Below are positions 17,158-26,164 of a stretch of DNA of 46,278 nt, one piece after another. Below the pieces are notes generated by a model. It worked only from the letters and a program-made list of their open reading frames with translations. It was not told the origin of the DNA and did not search any database. Both the position numbers and the translations under genes were made by a program. The DNA is from Nocardia kruczakiae NBRC 101016 (GTDB lineage: Bacteria; Actinomycetota; Actinomycetes; Mycobacteriales; Mycobacteriaceae). Each line of letters begins with the position of its first letter. Positions within the stretch are counted from its first letter, which is position 1. The stretch covers positions 1 to 46,278 of the forward strand of contig NZ_BDBL01000056.1 of NCBI RefSeq assembly GCF_001612965.1, written 5' to 3'.

Positions 17158-20100
17158 TCAGCTGGGCACCGTCGCCGTCGTTTCGGCGCTGCCGACCATG
17201 CTGCGGACCTGGCGTGCGGCCACCGACAGGGTCGCCAGGTCGTGGGCTTCGGAGGTGAAGATCTCCCCGAGTGCCGCGCGGGCACGGCTGAGGCGGGAAC
17301 GGTTGGTCGATTCCCAGTAGGCGATCTTCTCCTCGGGGGTGTCGACCGGTTCCGTGGTGGTCAGCACGTCGGCGGTGAGCGAGCGCAGCGAATCGTAGAG
17401 ATCCTCGCGAACCGCCAAGCGCGCCAACGTCTGCCAGCGATCGCCACGGTCGAGTCCGGCCACCGCGGACAGCAGCCGCTGGATGTCGAAATGGGCGTCC
17501 AGCGCGTAGTAGAGCGCGGCCACCTCGTCGGCATCGCGTTCGCAGATGTCGGCGATATCGAGCACGTCCAGCAGCGGGAACCGATGGATCAGCAGGAACA
17601 CCTCCTCCGCCAACTCCCGCGGGGCGCCGTGACCGATCGGTCCGCCGGAGCGCGACATCAGATCGTCGGCGAGCGCACCGGGCCGCCAAGCAGGCACCCG
17701 CGCCGCCAGCGCGCGCACCCCGTCGCGGTAGCGCGCGATACCGGCGCCGACCGCGATCGGCTGCGGCCGGTTGGTCAGCAGCCAGCGCGCCGCCCGGTCC
17801 AGGGTGCGTTTGGTCTCCATCTCCAGCTCGTTGCGCGCCGCCGCCGGCATCGGCGTGGTGCGGATGCGCTCCCACAGTGCGCGCAGATCGAAGATCTCCA
17901 CGGCCGCGGTGAAGGCGCGTACCGCGTCGTCGGTGGTGGCGCCGGCCTCCTCGGCGAGCCGGAAGGCGTAGGTGATGCCGCCGTAGTCGACCATATCGTT
18001 GACCACCATGGTGGCCAGGATCTCCCGGCGCAGCGGATGGCGGCCGATCGCGGCGCCGAAGCGTTCCCGCAGCGGTGTCGGGAAGTAGCCGGGCAGCAGG
18101 GCCTCGAACGCACTGCTGTCCAGCAGATCACCGCTGAGCAGATCCGACTTGAGCGAAAGCTTCACGTGCGCGAGCAGATTGGCGAGTTCCGGTGAGGTCA
18201 GCCCGGCGCCGGCCGCGGCGCGCCGGTCCAGTTCGGCATCCGAGGGCAATGCCTCGAGCTGCCGATCCACGCCGCGCCGCGTCTCCAGCTCCGCGATCAG
18301 CCGCCGGTGCACCCCCACCATGGCCGCCGCGTTCGACCGCGACAGACCCATCCGGAAGTTCTGGGAGATGTTGTCGCGCAACACCAGTGCCGAGACCTCG
18401 TCGGTCATCTCGGCCAGCAGGGCGTTACGGTCCGACTCCGCCAGATCGCCGGCGGAAATCGCCGCTCCCAGCAGCACTTTGATGTTCACCTCGTGGTCGG
18501 AGCAGTCCACGCCGGCGGAGTTGTCCAGGGCGTCGGTATTCATCCGGCCGCCGAGTTTGCAGAACTCGATGCGCCCGAGCGCGGTGGCGCCCAGATTGCC
18601 ACCTTCACCGATCACCTTGACCCGCAACAGATCCGCGTCGACCCGTACCGCGTCGTTGGATTTGTCGCCCACGTCGGCGTGCGATTCGGTACTGGCCTTG
18701 ATGTAGGTGCCGATTCCGCCGTTCCACAGCAGATCGACCGGCGCCAGCAGGATCGCCCGGATCATCTCCGGCGGGGACAGCGTGCTCACGCCCGGATCCA
18801 GATCCAGCGCGGCGCGGATCTGCGGCGTGATCGCGATGGCCTTGGCGGAGCGATCGAAGACGCCGCCGCCCTCGCTGATCAGCGACGTGTCGTAATCCGC
18901 CCACGACGACCGCGCCAACCCGAACAACCGCTTCCGCTCCGCGAACGACACCCCCGCCACCGGATCCGGATCGATGAAAATATGGCGATGATCGAACGCC
19001 GCCACCAACCGGATGTGCTCCGACAACAACATCCCGTTACCGAACACATCCCCCGACATATCCCCGACACCCACCACCGTGAACTCCTCACGCTGGGTAT
19101 CGATGTTCATCTCCGCGAAATGCCGCTTGACACTCTCCCACGCACCCTTCGCGGTAATCCCCATCGCCTTGTGGTCATACCCCGCCGAACCACCCGACGC
19201 GAACGCATCCCCCAACCAGAAGTCGTACTGCTGCGCGACCTCGTTGGCGATATCGGAGAACGTGGCGGTGCCCTTGTCGGCGGCCACCACGAGATAGGTG
19301 TCGTCACCGTCGCGGCGCACCACCCGCTGCGGCGGGATGACCTCACCACCGGCGTGGTCGACATTGTCGGTGAGGTCGAGTAGTCCCGAGATGAAGGTGC
19401 GGTAGCAGGCGATGCCCTCGGCCTGCATGGCCTGGCGGTCGGTCGCAGCGTCACCGGTCGCGGCCGGCGGGCGTTTCACCACGAATCCGCCCTTCGCGCC
19501 CACGGGCACGATCACCGCGTTCTTCACCGCCTGCGCCTTCACCAGACCCAGAATCTCGGTCCGGAAATCCTCCAGGCGATCCGACCAGCGCAGCCCGCCG
19601 CGCGCCACCGCACCGAAACGCAAATGCACGCCCTCGACCCGCGGTGAATACACGAAGATCTCGAATTGCGGCCGCGGACGGGGCAATTCGGCGATGGCGT
19701 GCGGGTCGAATTTGAACGACAGATGTCCGGGCGGATTTCCGTCCTCGTCGCGGCGGAAATAGTTGGTGCGCAGGGTCGCTGTGATCAGCCCGAGAATCGC
19801 CCGCAGAATCCGGTCGGTGTCGAGGCTCACCACGGCATCGATTTCGTCCTGCAGCCGCGACGAGATGGCCGCGGCCCGCGCGGTCGCGACCGGCCCGAGG
19901 TGTTCGGGATCGAAATAGGCGGCGAACAATTCGGTGAAGGCGCGCGCGGTGCTCGGCTGCGCCAGCAGCACGCGGGTGATGTTGGCGAACGTGTAGGCGA
20001 ATCCCGCCTGCTGCAGATATTTCGCATAGGCGCGCAGCATCGCGATCTGGCGCCAGTGCAATCCGGCCCGCAGGACGAGTTCGTTGAGTCCGTCGACCTC

Positions 20101-22074
20101 GCCGTCGCCGAACCACATCGCCGACACGGCCTCCGGCAGGCGTTTGCGAATACTGGTGTCCGGCAGGGATTCCAGCGCCACGGCGCGGTCCAGATCGGCC
20201 TCCGGATCGCCCTCGCCGCTGCCGCGCAGCGTATTCGGCGCGACCCGCAGGCCGAAGTCGTAGATCCACCGGGTGCTGTCACCGGGCAGTTCGAGCCGGT
20301 AGGGCTTTTCCTCCACGACCTCGATGCCGAGGCTGTGCAGCAGCGGCAGCACGCGGCTCAGCGACACCTCGGTCCCGGCGACGTAGAGCGTGAAGCGCCA
20401 CTCGCCCGAGGGGGCGCCGGCGGTGCGGTAGAGATCGGTATCGATCTGCCCGTCGGCCAGGCGCTGCAGCCGGCACAGGTCGTCGAGCGCCCGCGCGGGC
20501 TCGTATTCCTGCTGATAGGTCGCCGGAAACGCGGTCGCGTAGTCCTGGACGACCGGCGCGGCGATCTCGGCGAGGCCCGCGGCCTCGCTGACCAGCCGGT
20601 CGCTCCAGCTGCGGGTGGTCGCGAACAGCAGGTCCTGGATGCGTTCGCGGTTGGATTCGGTGATATCCGCCGGTTCGGCGTCGGCTCCGCGGTGCACCGT
20701 GAAATAGACGACGGCGAGTTCGGATTCGGTGACGCGCGCCGAGTAGGCGATCTGCTCGGCATCGAATTCGCGGCGCAGGATCTCGTGCATCCGCACCCGC
20801 ACCTCGGTCGAGTAGCGGTCGCGCGGCAGGTACACCAGGCAGTACACGGCGTTGCTGCCCACATCGCGGCGCAGGAACAGCCGGATCTGGCGCCGCAGTC
20901 CGAGATTCATGACCGCGGAGACGGTTTCGAAGAGGCGGCGCGCGTCGGTGGAGAACAGTTCGACGCGCGGGAAGGTCTGCAACATCTCCAGCAGCGCCTG
21001 GCCGGAGAACGAATTCAGTGCCAGGCCCGCCCATTCGATGACCTGGTGGACGCGGCGGGAGATCACCGGGATGTCGAGGATGTTCTCGTGGAAGCCGCTG
21101 ACGGTGAAGGTGCCCACGAAAACGTGTTCGCCCACCACCTGACCGGCGACCGAGGGCGTGGTCTCGGCCGCGTAGTCGGCGACGCTGACCACGTACACAT
21201 CCGGCGAGCCCGGCAGCAGCGAGTCCAGGGAACCGTTGGACAGCCGCAGGATCTGCTCGGAACCGGTCGCGGGAGCGCCCACGTCCACACCCGAACCGTT
21301 GCGCAGCACGCCGAGTCCGGTGCCCGAAACCTGTTGCGGCTCCGGACCGTCGGCGCCGGGGTGAACCCGATAGTAGCCGTATCCCAGCAGGGTGAAGTGC
21401 CCGGAGGTGAGCCAGCGCAGCAACTGCGCGCATTCGGCCGCCTCGGTCGCGGACGGTTGCGGTACGGAATCCAGCCGCGCGGCCAGCGTTCCCATCGTGC
21501 GGGTCATCGCCTCGGTGTCGTGGGCGACCTGACGGATCTCACCGAGCAGGGGTGGCAGCGCCCGCTCGATCCGGTCCAGCACCGCGTCGGAATCCCCGGC
21601 ACCCAGCTGCACATGGATCCACGACTCGGTGACGACGTTGCCGCTGCCCTCCGATCGGCTCGCCGAATTCGCCTGCGCCACATCGAATCCCTCGCTGGGC
21701 GCGATCGCCCGCAACCGGCCGCGCCGATCCCGCAGGACGTCGAAGACCGGATGCACCACCTCGGTCACGGTGGCGCCCAGGCGCTGCAGCGCCGCGGTGA
21801 GCGAATCCACCAGCAGCGGCATATCGTCGTTGACGATCTGCAGCGCCGGCCCCAGATCGCTGCCGTCTCCGGCGCGATACAGCCTGGTCACCGCGGTTCC
21901 CGGCCGCCGCCCCGCGGCCAGCTCCAGATGATGCCGGAAGATCTGCTCGGCACGGTCGGTGATCGTCGGCGCCGCGGCTCCCGGCTGAATCCAGCGGAAG
22001 TACACCGCCTCCAGATCGGTCGGATCATCACGGAATCGCTTCCATGAAATCGTCTGCTGGGTTGTTGCCACCAT
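17158..22074 (-). CDS. gdh: NAD-specific glutamate dehydrogenase, large (180-kDa) class
   Basis: 1638-residue enzyme that oxidatively deaminates glutamate to 2-oxoglutarate and ammonia with NAD. Length and sequence match the large GDH of mycobacteria (M. tuberculosis Rv2476c class). A long N-terminal regulatory half is followed by the catalytic domain with GLRWSDR, the lysine-containing GAKGGFVVKRPP near residue 860, GVGDMSGDVFGNGMLLS near 1000, and a long C-terminal region. In mycobacteria GarA inhibits this enzyme and PknG relieves it. The ATG at 22074 has GAAGG 9 nt upstream; a longer frame starts inside promoter copy C and is not believed. A segment of about 320 bases (18900-19218) has unlike codon use. 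Confidence 0.92.
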   Translation of the reverse strand: MVATTQQTISWKRFRDDPTDLEAVYFRWIQPGAAAPTITDRAEQIFRHHLELAAGRRPGTAVTRLYRAGDGSDLGPALQIVNDDMPLLVDSLTAALQRLGATVTEVVHPVFDVLRDRRGRLRAIAPSEGFDVAQANSASRSEGSGNVVTESWIHVQLGAGDSDAVLDRIERALPPLLGEIRQVAHDTEAMTRTMGTLAARLDSVPQPSATEAAECAQLLRWLTSGHFTLLGYGYYRVHPGADGPEPQQVSGTGLGVLRNGSGVDVGAPATGSEQILRLSNGSLDSLLPGSPDVYVVSVADYAAETTPSVAGQVVGEHVFVGTFTVSGFHENILDIPVISRRVHQVIEWAGLALNSFSGQALLEMLQTFPRVELFSTDARRLFETVSAVMNLGLRRQIRLFLRRDVGSNAVYCLVYLPRDRYSTEVRVRMHEILRREFDAEQIAYSARVTESELAVVYFTVHRGADAEPADITESNRERIQDLLFATTRSWSDRLVSEAAGLAEIAAPVVQDYATAFPATYQQEYEPARALDDLCRLQRLADGQIDTDLYRTAGAPSGEWRFTLYVAGTEVSLSRVLPLLHSLGIEVVEEKPYRLELPGDSTRWIYDFGLRVAPNTLRGSGEGDPEADLDRAVALESLPDTSIRKRLPEAVSAMWFGDGEVDGLNELVLRAGLHWRQIAMLRAYAKYLQQAGFAYTFANITRVLLAQPSTARAFTELFAAYFDPEHLGPVATARAAAISSRLQDEIDAVVSLDTDRILRAILGLITATLRTNYFRRDEDGNPPGHLSFKFDPHAIAELPRPRPQFEIFVYSPRVEGVHLRFGAVARGGLRWSDRLEDFRTEILGLVKAQAVKNAVIVPVGAKGGFVVKRPPAATGDAATDRQAMQAEGIACYRTFISGLLDLTDNVDHAGGEVIPPQRVVRRDGDDTYLVVAADKGTATFSDIANEVAQQYDFWLGDAFASGGSAGYDHKAMGITAKGAWESVKRHFAEMNIDTQREEFTVVGVGDMSGDVFGNGMLLSEHIRLVAAFDHRHIFIDPDPVAGVSFAERKRLFGLARSSWADYDTSLISEGGGVFDRSAKAIAITPQIRAALDLDPGVSTLSPPEMIRAILLAPVDLLWNGGIGTYIKASTESHADVGDKSNDAVRVDADLLRVKVIGEGGNLGATALGRIEFCKLGGRMNTDALDNSAGVDCSDHEVNIKVLLGAAISAGDLAESDRNALLAEMTDEVSALVLRDNISQNFRMGLSRSNAAAMVGVHRRLIAELETRRGVDRQLEALPSDAELDRRAAAGAGLTSPELANLLAHVKLSLKSDLLSGDLLDSSAFEALLPGYFPTPLRERFGAAIGRHPLRREILATMVVNDMVDYGGITYAFRLAEEAGATTDDAVRAFTAAVEIFDLRALWERIRTTPMPAAARNELEMETKRTLDRAARWLLTNRPQPIAVGAGIARYRDGVRALAARVPAWRPGALADDLMSRSGGPIGHGAPRELAEEVFLLIHRFPLLDVLDIADICERDADEVAALYYALDAHFDIQRLLSAVAGLDRGDRWQTLARLAVREDLYDSLRSLTADVLTTTEPVDTPEEKIAYWESTNRSRLSRARAALGEIFTSEAHDLATLSVAARQVRSMVGSAETTATVPS
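18900..19218 (-). other. Tract of aberrant codon use inside gdh
   Basis: Within this stretch leucine is almost always TTG and glycine mostly GGG or GGT, with GTG-rich valine; flanking parts of gdh use CTG/CTC, GGC and GTC. The change is abrupt on both sides. The protein sequence here is the most conserved catalytic block, so the reading frame is sound; the tract looks like a recombination patch from a donor with other codon habits. Confidence 0.55.
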
Positions 22075-22129
22075 CGACCCGTGCCTTCCCGCGATCGGAA
22101 TCGGTACCGCAGTATTGCGGACTGTCTGT

Positions 22130-22163
22130 AACGTGCCGTTAAATAACGGCACGTTCTTCAGTG
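22130..22163 (-). promoter_or_regulatory. Shared palindromic promoter element, copy C (gdh)
   Basis: The most symmetric copy: AACGTGCCGTT-AAAT-AACGGCACGTT (22130-22155) has perfect 11-base arms. It ends about 55 bases before the gdh start. At the position where the other copies have TACATT this one has CACGTT, a weaker -10 box, so the strong symmetry may mean tighter regulator binding at a weaker promoter. Confidence 0.72.
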
Positions 22164-22194
22164 TAACAAGGATTGCGCGCCGCTACCCGGTTTC

Positions 22195-22968
22195 TCAGCG
22201 AACCAAACCGGATCGGAACAGAAATGTCTGCGCGCCTGCACGATTCGCGAACGTCGCCGTCTCGATGCGCAGACCGGTGCGGGTATCTGCATACCACACC
22301 GTTGCCGAAGGACCGATGGCGACGAACACCGTGCCGTCGGCGATGACGGTGCCGCCGGCCACGCGCCAGCCGTTGACCACCGCGGTCAGATTCTGCGGTG
22401 GATCGGCACGCACGGTGAAGGTCAGTTGCCGGCCGTCGGTGATACCGCCGGACAACAACGGGTGATCGGCCGCGATCACACAGTTGTCCACCGCGGGTCC
22501 GCTGTCGACATGCCGGCACGAGGAAGCGGCCCGAACCAGATCGGGCAGCGCCTCGACGGGGGTGAGCTGCCCGATCATCGGCGGTGCGTTCACCGCACAG
22601 GAACGGATGACCACGACGGCCACCACCAGCAGCGCGGCGATCGCGGCGATCGCGACCTTCCAGCTGACCTCCGGCGCGGCGATTGCGGCAGCGCCCTTTT
22701 CGGCCTCCGCGGCCGCTTTGGTCGCGCCCTCACCCACCTTCGCCACCTCGGCGCCCACCTTCTCCGCCGCACCCGCGGTGCGGGCGACCAGGCGCCCGGC
22801 TTCCAATGCGGTGTGCGCGGCGTCCGCCAGCAGCGGGTGACCGGTGGCACCGCCGTCGACACGGGGTTCGGGACCGAGCGGCAACGGGGCTCCGCAATGG
22901 CCGCAACGAGTTTCGTCTCCGCCATTGCGATGGGAGCAGTACTGGCAGATCGAATGCGGAGGTTTCAA
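22195..22968 (-). CDS. Zinc-ribbon single-pass membrane protein in the ESX operon
   Basis: 257-residue protein, not matched to a named family. A zinc ribbon opens it (C8/C11 and C22/C25 in CQYC and CGHC), followed by an alanine/lysine/glutamate-rich amphipathic helix (about 55-98), one membrane segment (about 104-122) and an extracytoplasmic domain with two cysteines (contexts SSCRH, DNCVI) that may form a disulfide. The expected topology is ribbon inside, domain outside. A TTG start at 22968 is proposed because TTGA overlaps the stop of the preceding gene by 4 bases and similarity to zinc ribbons starts at once; the longer frame to 23313 lies inside that gene. It is the last gene of the apparent ESX operon. 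Confidence 0.7.
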   Translation of the reverse strand: MKPPHSICQYCSHRNGGDETRCGHCGAPLPLGPEPRVDGGATGHPLLADAAHTALEAGRLVARTAGAAEKVGAEVAKVGEGATKAAAEAEKGAAAIAAPEVSWKVAIAAIAALLVVAVVVIRSCAVNAPPMIGQLTPVEALPDLVRAASSCRHVDSGPAVDNCVIAADHPLLSGGITDGRQLTFTVRADPPQNLTAVVNGWRVAGGTVIADGTVFVAIGPSATVWYADTRTGLRIETATFANRAGAQTFLFRSGLVR

Positions 22969-24044
22969 TGTCCCGTGATCACAATCGAGGAGATGGCGGT
23001 GGTGTTGATCGAGGGCTCGCCCTTGGACTGCTGAATCGTCAAGGTGATCTTCGAGGCGCTGACCGCGGGAGACATCTTGGTGACCACGAGACTGCGCTGA
23101 TCCAGCGTCTGCTGCGTATAGCGCGTCGCGGTCGGATCGTCGAACAGATACGACACCCGGCTCACCGTGCGGTACTTGTTCCACTGGTCCGCACCGTCGC
23201 TGCCGACACTGTCCCAGCCGGGGACGATCCCGATGGAGTCCACCTGGTATTTCTTGCCGAGGTCGATCGTCATGACCTGCCCGTCGATCTTGAACGCCCG
23301 CACACAGGACCACGCCTTGCCCGGTTCACCGGAAAAGGCGTCCATCGCGTCCGTACTGCCGGCCGGGCAGCGCGCCTGCGCGGATCGGACCTTGATGGGG
23401 GCGCTGTTCGACTCCGAGGGGGCCGATTCAGGGCCCGCGCCCGGCTTCGACGACGTGGGTGCGGCGGCCACCGGAGTGACCACGGCCAGCTGATCGGGGT
23501 TGCTCTTCTTACCGCCCGTGGTGACCAGCACCAGCACGAGCACGAGGGCCAACACCGCGGCGACGGCCAGGGCGACCTTCGGTTTGCGCAGCTGGGCCAG
23601 CACTACCTGCGGAAATTGCGGCCCATCGGCCGAGGTGCGGCCGGCCGCCTTCTCCGGGGCTTCGGGGGCGGCGCCGGCCCGCTGTTCGGATTCCTCCGCC
23701 GCCGCGCCGAGCCGGGCCGAACGCTCGGAGAAATCCGAGGTGAATTCGAGTTGGCTGGACCCGGCGGGCGATTCCCCGCTGAGCAGCGCCATGATCCGGT
23801 CACTGGCCTTCGGCCCGGAACTCACCTTGCGCACCGACGGTACCGAATCGGAATCCGCGACGGAGTCAACGACATTCGGGTGTTCGGTAGCCGACGGACC
23901 GGCGGCCGGGCCATCGTCGGCGGTGAATTCGGGCGATCCGAAGGACGGGTCGGAGAGCAGCGTGTCCAGGACCGCGCCGCGATGGCGAAGGAAGAGATCT
24001 CCCTGGTCCTCGGCGGGCATATCCCGGATGGTAGCGACAATCAC
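22965..24044 (-). CDS. Single-pass membrane protein with discoidin-like extracellular domain
   Basis: 359-residue protein. The first 150 residues are acidic and probably disordered in the cytosol, residues about 156-175 are a strong membrane segment flanked by KPK and GGKK, and a Pro/Ser linker follows. The outer domain (about 215-359) resembles the F5/8-type C (discoidin) jelly roll: TIDLGKKYQVDSIGIVPGW, KYRTVSRVSYLFDD and a terminal strand SSIVITG, with a CPAG...WSC cysteine pair. Such domains bind glycans or lipids. The GTG at 24044 is preferred for its GAGG at 7 nt; an ATG at 24020 is the alternative. It sits between the XRE regulator and the zinc-ribbon gene, with a 4-base overlap to the latter. 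Confidence 0.7.
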   Translation of the reverse strand: MIVATIRDMPAEDQGDLFLRHRGAVLDTLLSDPSFGSPEFTADDGPAAGPSATEHPNVVDSVADSDSVPSVRKVSSGPKASDRIMALLSGESPAGSSQLEFTSDFSERSARLGAAAEESEQRAGAAPEAPEKAAGRTSADGPQFPQVVLAQLRKPKVALAVAAVLALVLVLVLVTTGGKKSNPDQLAVVTPVAAAPTSSKPGAGPESAPSESNSAPIKVRSAQARCPAGSTDAMDAFSGEPGKAWSCVRAFKIDGQVMTIDLGKKYQVDSIGIVPGWDSVGSDGADQWNKYRTVSRVSYLFDDPTATRYTQQTLDQRSLVVTKMSPAVSASKITLTIQQSKGEPSINTTAISSIVITGH

Positions 24045-24095
24045 ATCCGGGCCTCATCGGCACTATTCCCGCTGGGGAGAACAGTTTTCGCCGAT

Positions 24096-24443
24096 TCAGT
24101 CCGGACGTTCGGTGACGAAGTACTCCGGCGGCACATCGAAGACCCGGGCCAGCGCGATGATCAGATCCAACCGCGGGATCGCTTCCCCGTGCACCAGCCG
24201 GTACAGCCCCGACTGCGACACCGGCACATCCGGGTACGCCAGTTCCAGGTGCTGCGCCAGCGAATACAGCGTCAGCGACCTGGTCGAGCCGTCCTCGGTC
24301 GACACCACGGATTCCGCGATCAGCTCCGACAGGCGGCGGGAGAAGATCGCCGCCGCGCTCTGCCGGGGTGTTAGCGAGTCGTCGCCGTCCGGAGGCTGAA
24401 TATCACCATCGGTCTGGGAGTCCGCCACCACATTGATCAACAT
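24096..24443 (-). CDS. XRE/EspR-like DNA-binding regulator in the ESX operon
   Basis: 115-residue protein with one helix-turn-helix near its C-terminal half (VPVSQSGLYRLVHGEAIPRL, then LIIALARVFDVPPEYFVTE). The arrangement (an FxxRLxxL helix, an inserted loop, recognition helix, then ALARVFDVPPEYF) is that of the N-terminal domain of EspR, the nucleoid-associated regulator of ESX-1 in M. tuberculosis, but the EspR C-terminal dimerisation domain is missing. The start lies 15 bases after the eccE stop, so it should be on the ESX transcript. It is the obvious candidate for a local regulator of this locus; that link is inference. Confidence 0.75.
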   Translation of the reverse strand: MLINVVADSQTDGDIQPPDGDDSLTPRQSAAAIFSRRLSELIAESVVSTEDGSTRSLTLYSLAQHLELAYPDVPVSQSGLYRLVHGEAIPRLDLIIALARVFDVPPEYFVTERPD

Positions 24444-24458
24444 TACCGTCCCGATTCG

Positions 24459-26162
24459 TCAGTCGGCACCAGGACCACCTACCTGCGGGGCCGTGATCGC
24501 CGGTCTATCGCCTGCCGCCGCCGGGGGCGCCGGATTGTCGTAATAGCGGGTCTCGCCGCGCGGCTCGATCAGATCCACTCGCACCGTGCGCATCGGAATG
24601 CTGACATCCACCGACGTCGCGGTGACCTGGTTGATCGCCAGATCCACGGATCGGCGGCGCGAGGTCCCCGGATCGTTGATGGTCACCGTGGTCTGTGCCG
24701 TCGAGGCGCGCGGCGACATCTGGTCGAACACCGCGATGGTGGCCGGGCTGCCGGCGGCCCCGGCCTCCGCGTCGGCGAGTCCGGATTCGGGTGCCAGCCG
24801 CAGCGAGGAGGGGTCACCGACCGCGGAAACCAGCTGCGACCAGCGGTGCGGCCGGGCCGAATGCACCTCGACGTCGGCGCCGACCACCATCGCGCGCAGC
24901 ACGATCTGCTGGGCCACCGGCAGATCGGCGTGCACGTCGATGGTGCGCCGGCGCGGGTTGTAGCGCGCCGGATCGAACAGCGGCAGGGCGAGCGCGTGCT
25001 GCGGCCGGCCGCTGATCGATCCCAGGATCTGCCCGTTGGGGCCGATGGTGATCGGCAGTTCCGCGAGCAGCTCCGCGGAGGCCACGTCGTTGCCGGTGTC
25101 GTCGGGCGGCAAGGCGGAGACCGGGGTTCCGGTCGGCAGCGTCGCGAGCAGCGCCGTCGACTGCCGTCCACCGAGCCGCCGCAGATAGTCGACCGGCGCC
25201 GAGGTGACCGGCGGGCCCACATAGCGCACGATGCCGCGCGGTCCGAGCGCGCCGCCGGCCAGGCTGACCACGAGAGTGGTCCGGCCGCGATTCCAGTTCC
25301 AGCAGTCGTCGAGGCCCGCACCGTGCAGCCGGGTCCAGTCGATGGAGAAACTGGTCACGCAGCGCCCGGAGGCCGGTGATTCCAGCTGCCCCCAGCGCTC
25401 CCGCAACTCCGCCGGTTCGACCCCGGCGTGCAGCAGCCGGGTCGCCTCCCGCAACGCGTCCGCGGGCAGGGCGTGTGCCGAGATACCCCGCTCGCGCAGC
25501 CGGGACGCGATCCGATGTGCCGCGGTGGCAAGGGCTTTCGGGCCGGTGACCTCGGCCGGTCCGCGGCGGGCCAGCGCGGTGAGATTGCGCTGCTGATCCA
25601 GGCGCAGCACCAGCCAGGTCATCCGCTCCCCCACCACCGGATGGGTTCCGATCAGCTGGTCGTAGAGCATGCTGTAGCTGGTGGCCGGACGGACTCGCTG
25701 GCCGGTGGTCACGATGTCGATGTCGACGGCGATCCCGTACTGGTCCAGCATCGAGACCAGCGTGTCGATCGGTACGACGTCCTCGGTGTAGAGCGTCTCC
25801 TCACCGATCACGGTGGGGAGATCCAGGTCGGGCGCCAGCTGGATCATCGCGACCAGCGTCGACTCGTCGGTGTGGATACCGCACACTCCGGCGGCGACCT
25901 CCACGTCGTGGATCTCGCGCGGCCGGGCCCGCTCCCGGGCCCGCGCCGCCATACCGGCCCGGTACGCGCACCAGTCCAGGAACCAGCGCACCGCGGTACG
26001 CCCGTCGACGCGGACCAGTACCGCGGTCGCCATCGCCACCACCACCAGGGGGGCTACCCACAGCGGCGCGCGCCCCCACAAACCGACCAGCACGAAACTG
26101 GCGGCGATCGAAGCCGTCACGATCGGCCCGCCCTCCGGACTACCGATTCGGATGTTCGCCAC
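24459..26162 (-). CDS. eccE: Type VII secretion protein EccE
   Basis: About 567-residue peripheral membrane component of the ESX translocon. Two N-terminal hydrophobic segments (IVTASIAASFVLVGLW and APLWVAPLVVVAMATAVLV) are followed by a large soluble domain, with a basic loop after TM2. The position directly after mycP is the standard place of eccE. The GTG at 26162 is used here; a TTG at 26168, which overlaps the mycP stop as TTGA and has GGGAG 6-7 nt upstream, is equally possible. The same frame stays open up to 26789 inside mycP but codes an arginine-rich shadow there. EccE lines the outside of the EccB-EccC-EccD complex and contacts the mycosin in known structures. Confidence 0.82.
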   Translation of the reverse strand: MANIRIGSPEGGPIVTASIAASFVLVGLWGRAPLWVAPLVVVAMATAVLVRVDGRTAVRWFLDWCAYRAGMAARARERARPREIHDVEVAAGVCGIHTDESTLVAMIQLAPDLDLPTVIGEETLYTEDVVPIDTLVSMLDQYGIAVDIDIVTTGQRVRPATSYSMLYDQLIGTHPVVGERMTWLVLRLDQQRNLTALARRGPAEVTGPKALATAAHRIASRLRERGISAHALPADALREATRLLHAGVEPAELRERWGQLESPASGRCVTSFSIDWTRLHGAGLDDCWNWNRGRTTLVVSLAGGALGPRGIVRYVGPPVTSAPVDYLRRLGGRQSTALLATLPTGTPVSALPPDDTGNDVASAELLAELPITIGPNGQILGSISGRPQHALALPLFDPARYNPRRRTIDVHADLPVAQQIVLRAMVVGADVEVHSARPHRWSQLVSAVGDPSSLRLAPESGLADAEAGAAGSPATIAVFDQMSPRASTAQTTVTINDPGTSRRRSVDLAINQVTATSVDVSIPMRTVRVDLIEPRGETRYYDNPAPPAAAGDRPAITAPQVGGPGAD

Positions 26163-26164
26163 GC

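Noticed and set aside
24064..24079. TTCCC-GCTGG-GGAG before the discoidin-like gene, and TTCCC followed by a G-run at 10257, as further copies of the ESX palindrome
   Set aside because: Gap length and arm sequence do not match TTCCC-N6-GGGAA, and no -10 box sits 5 nt after them.
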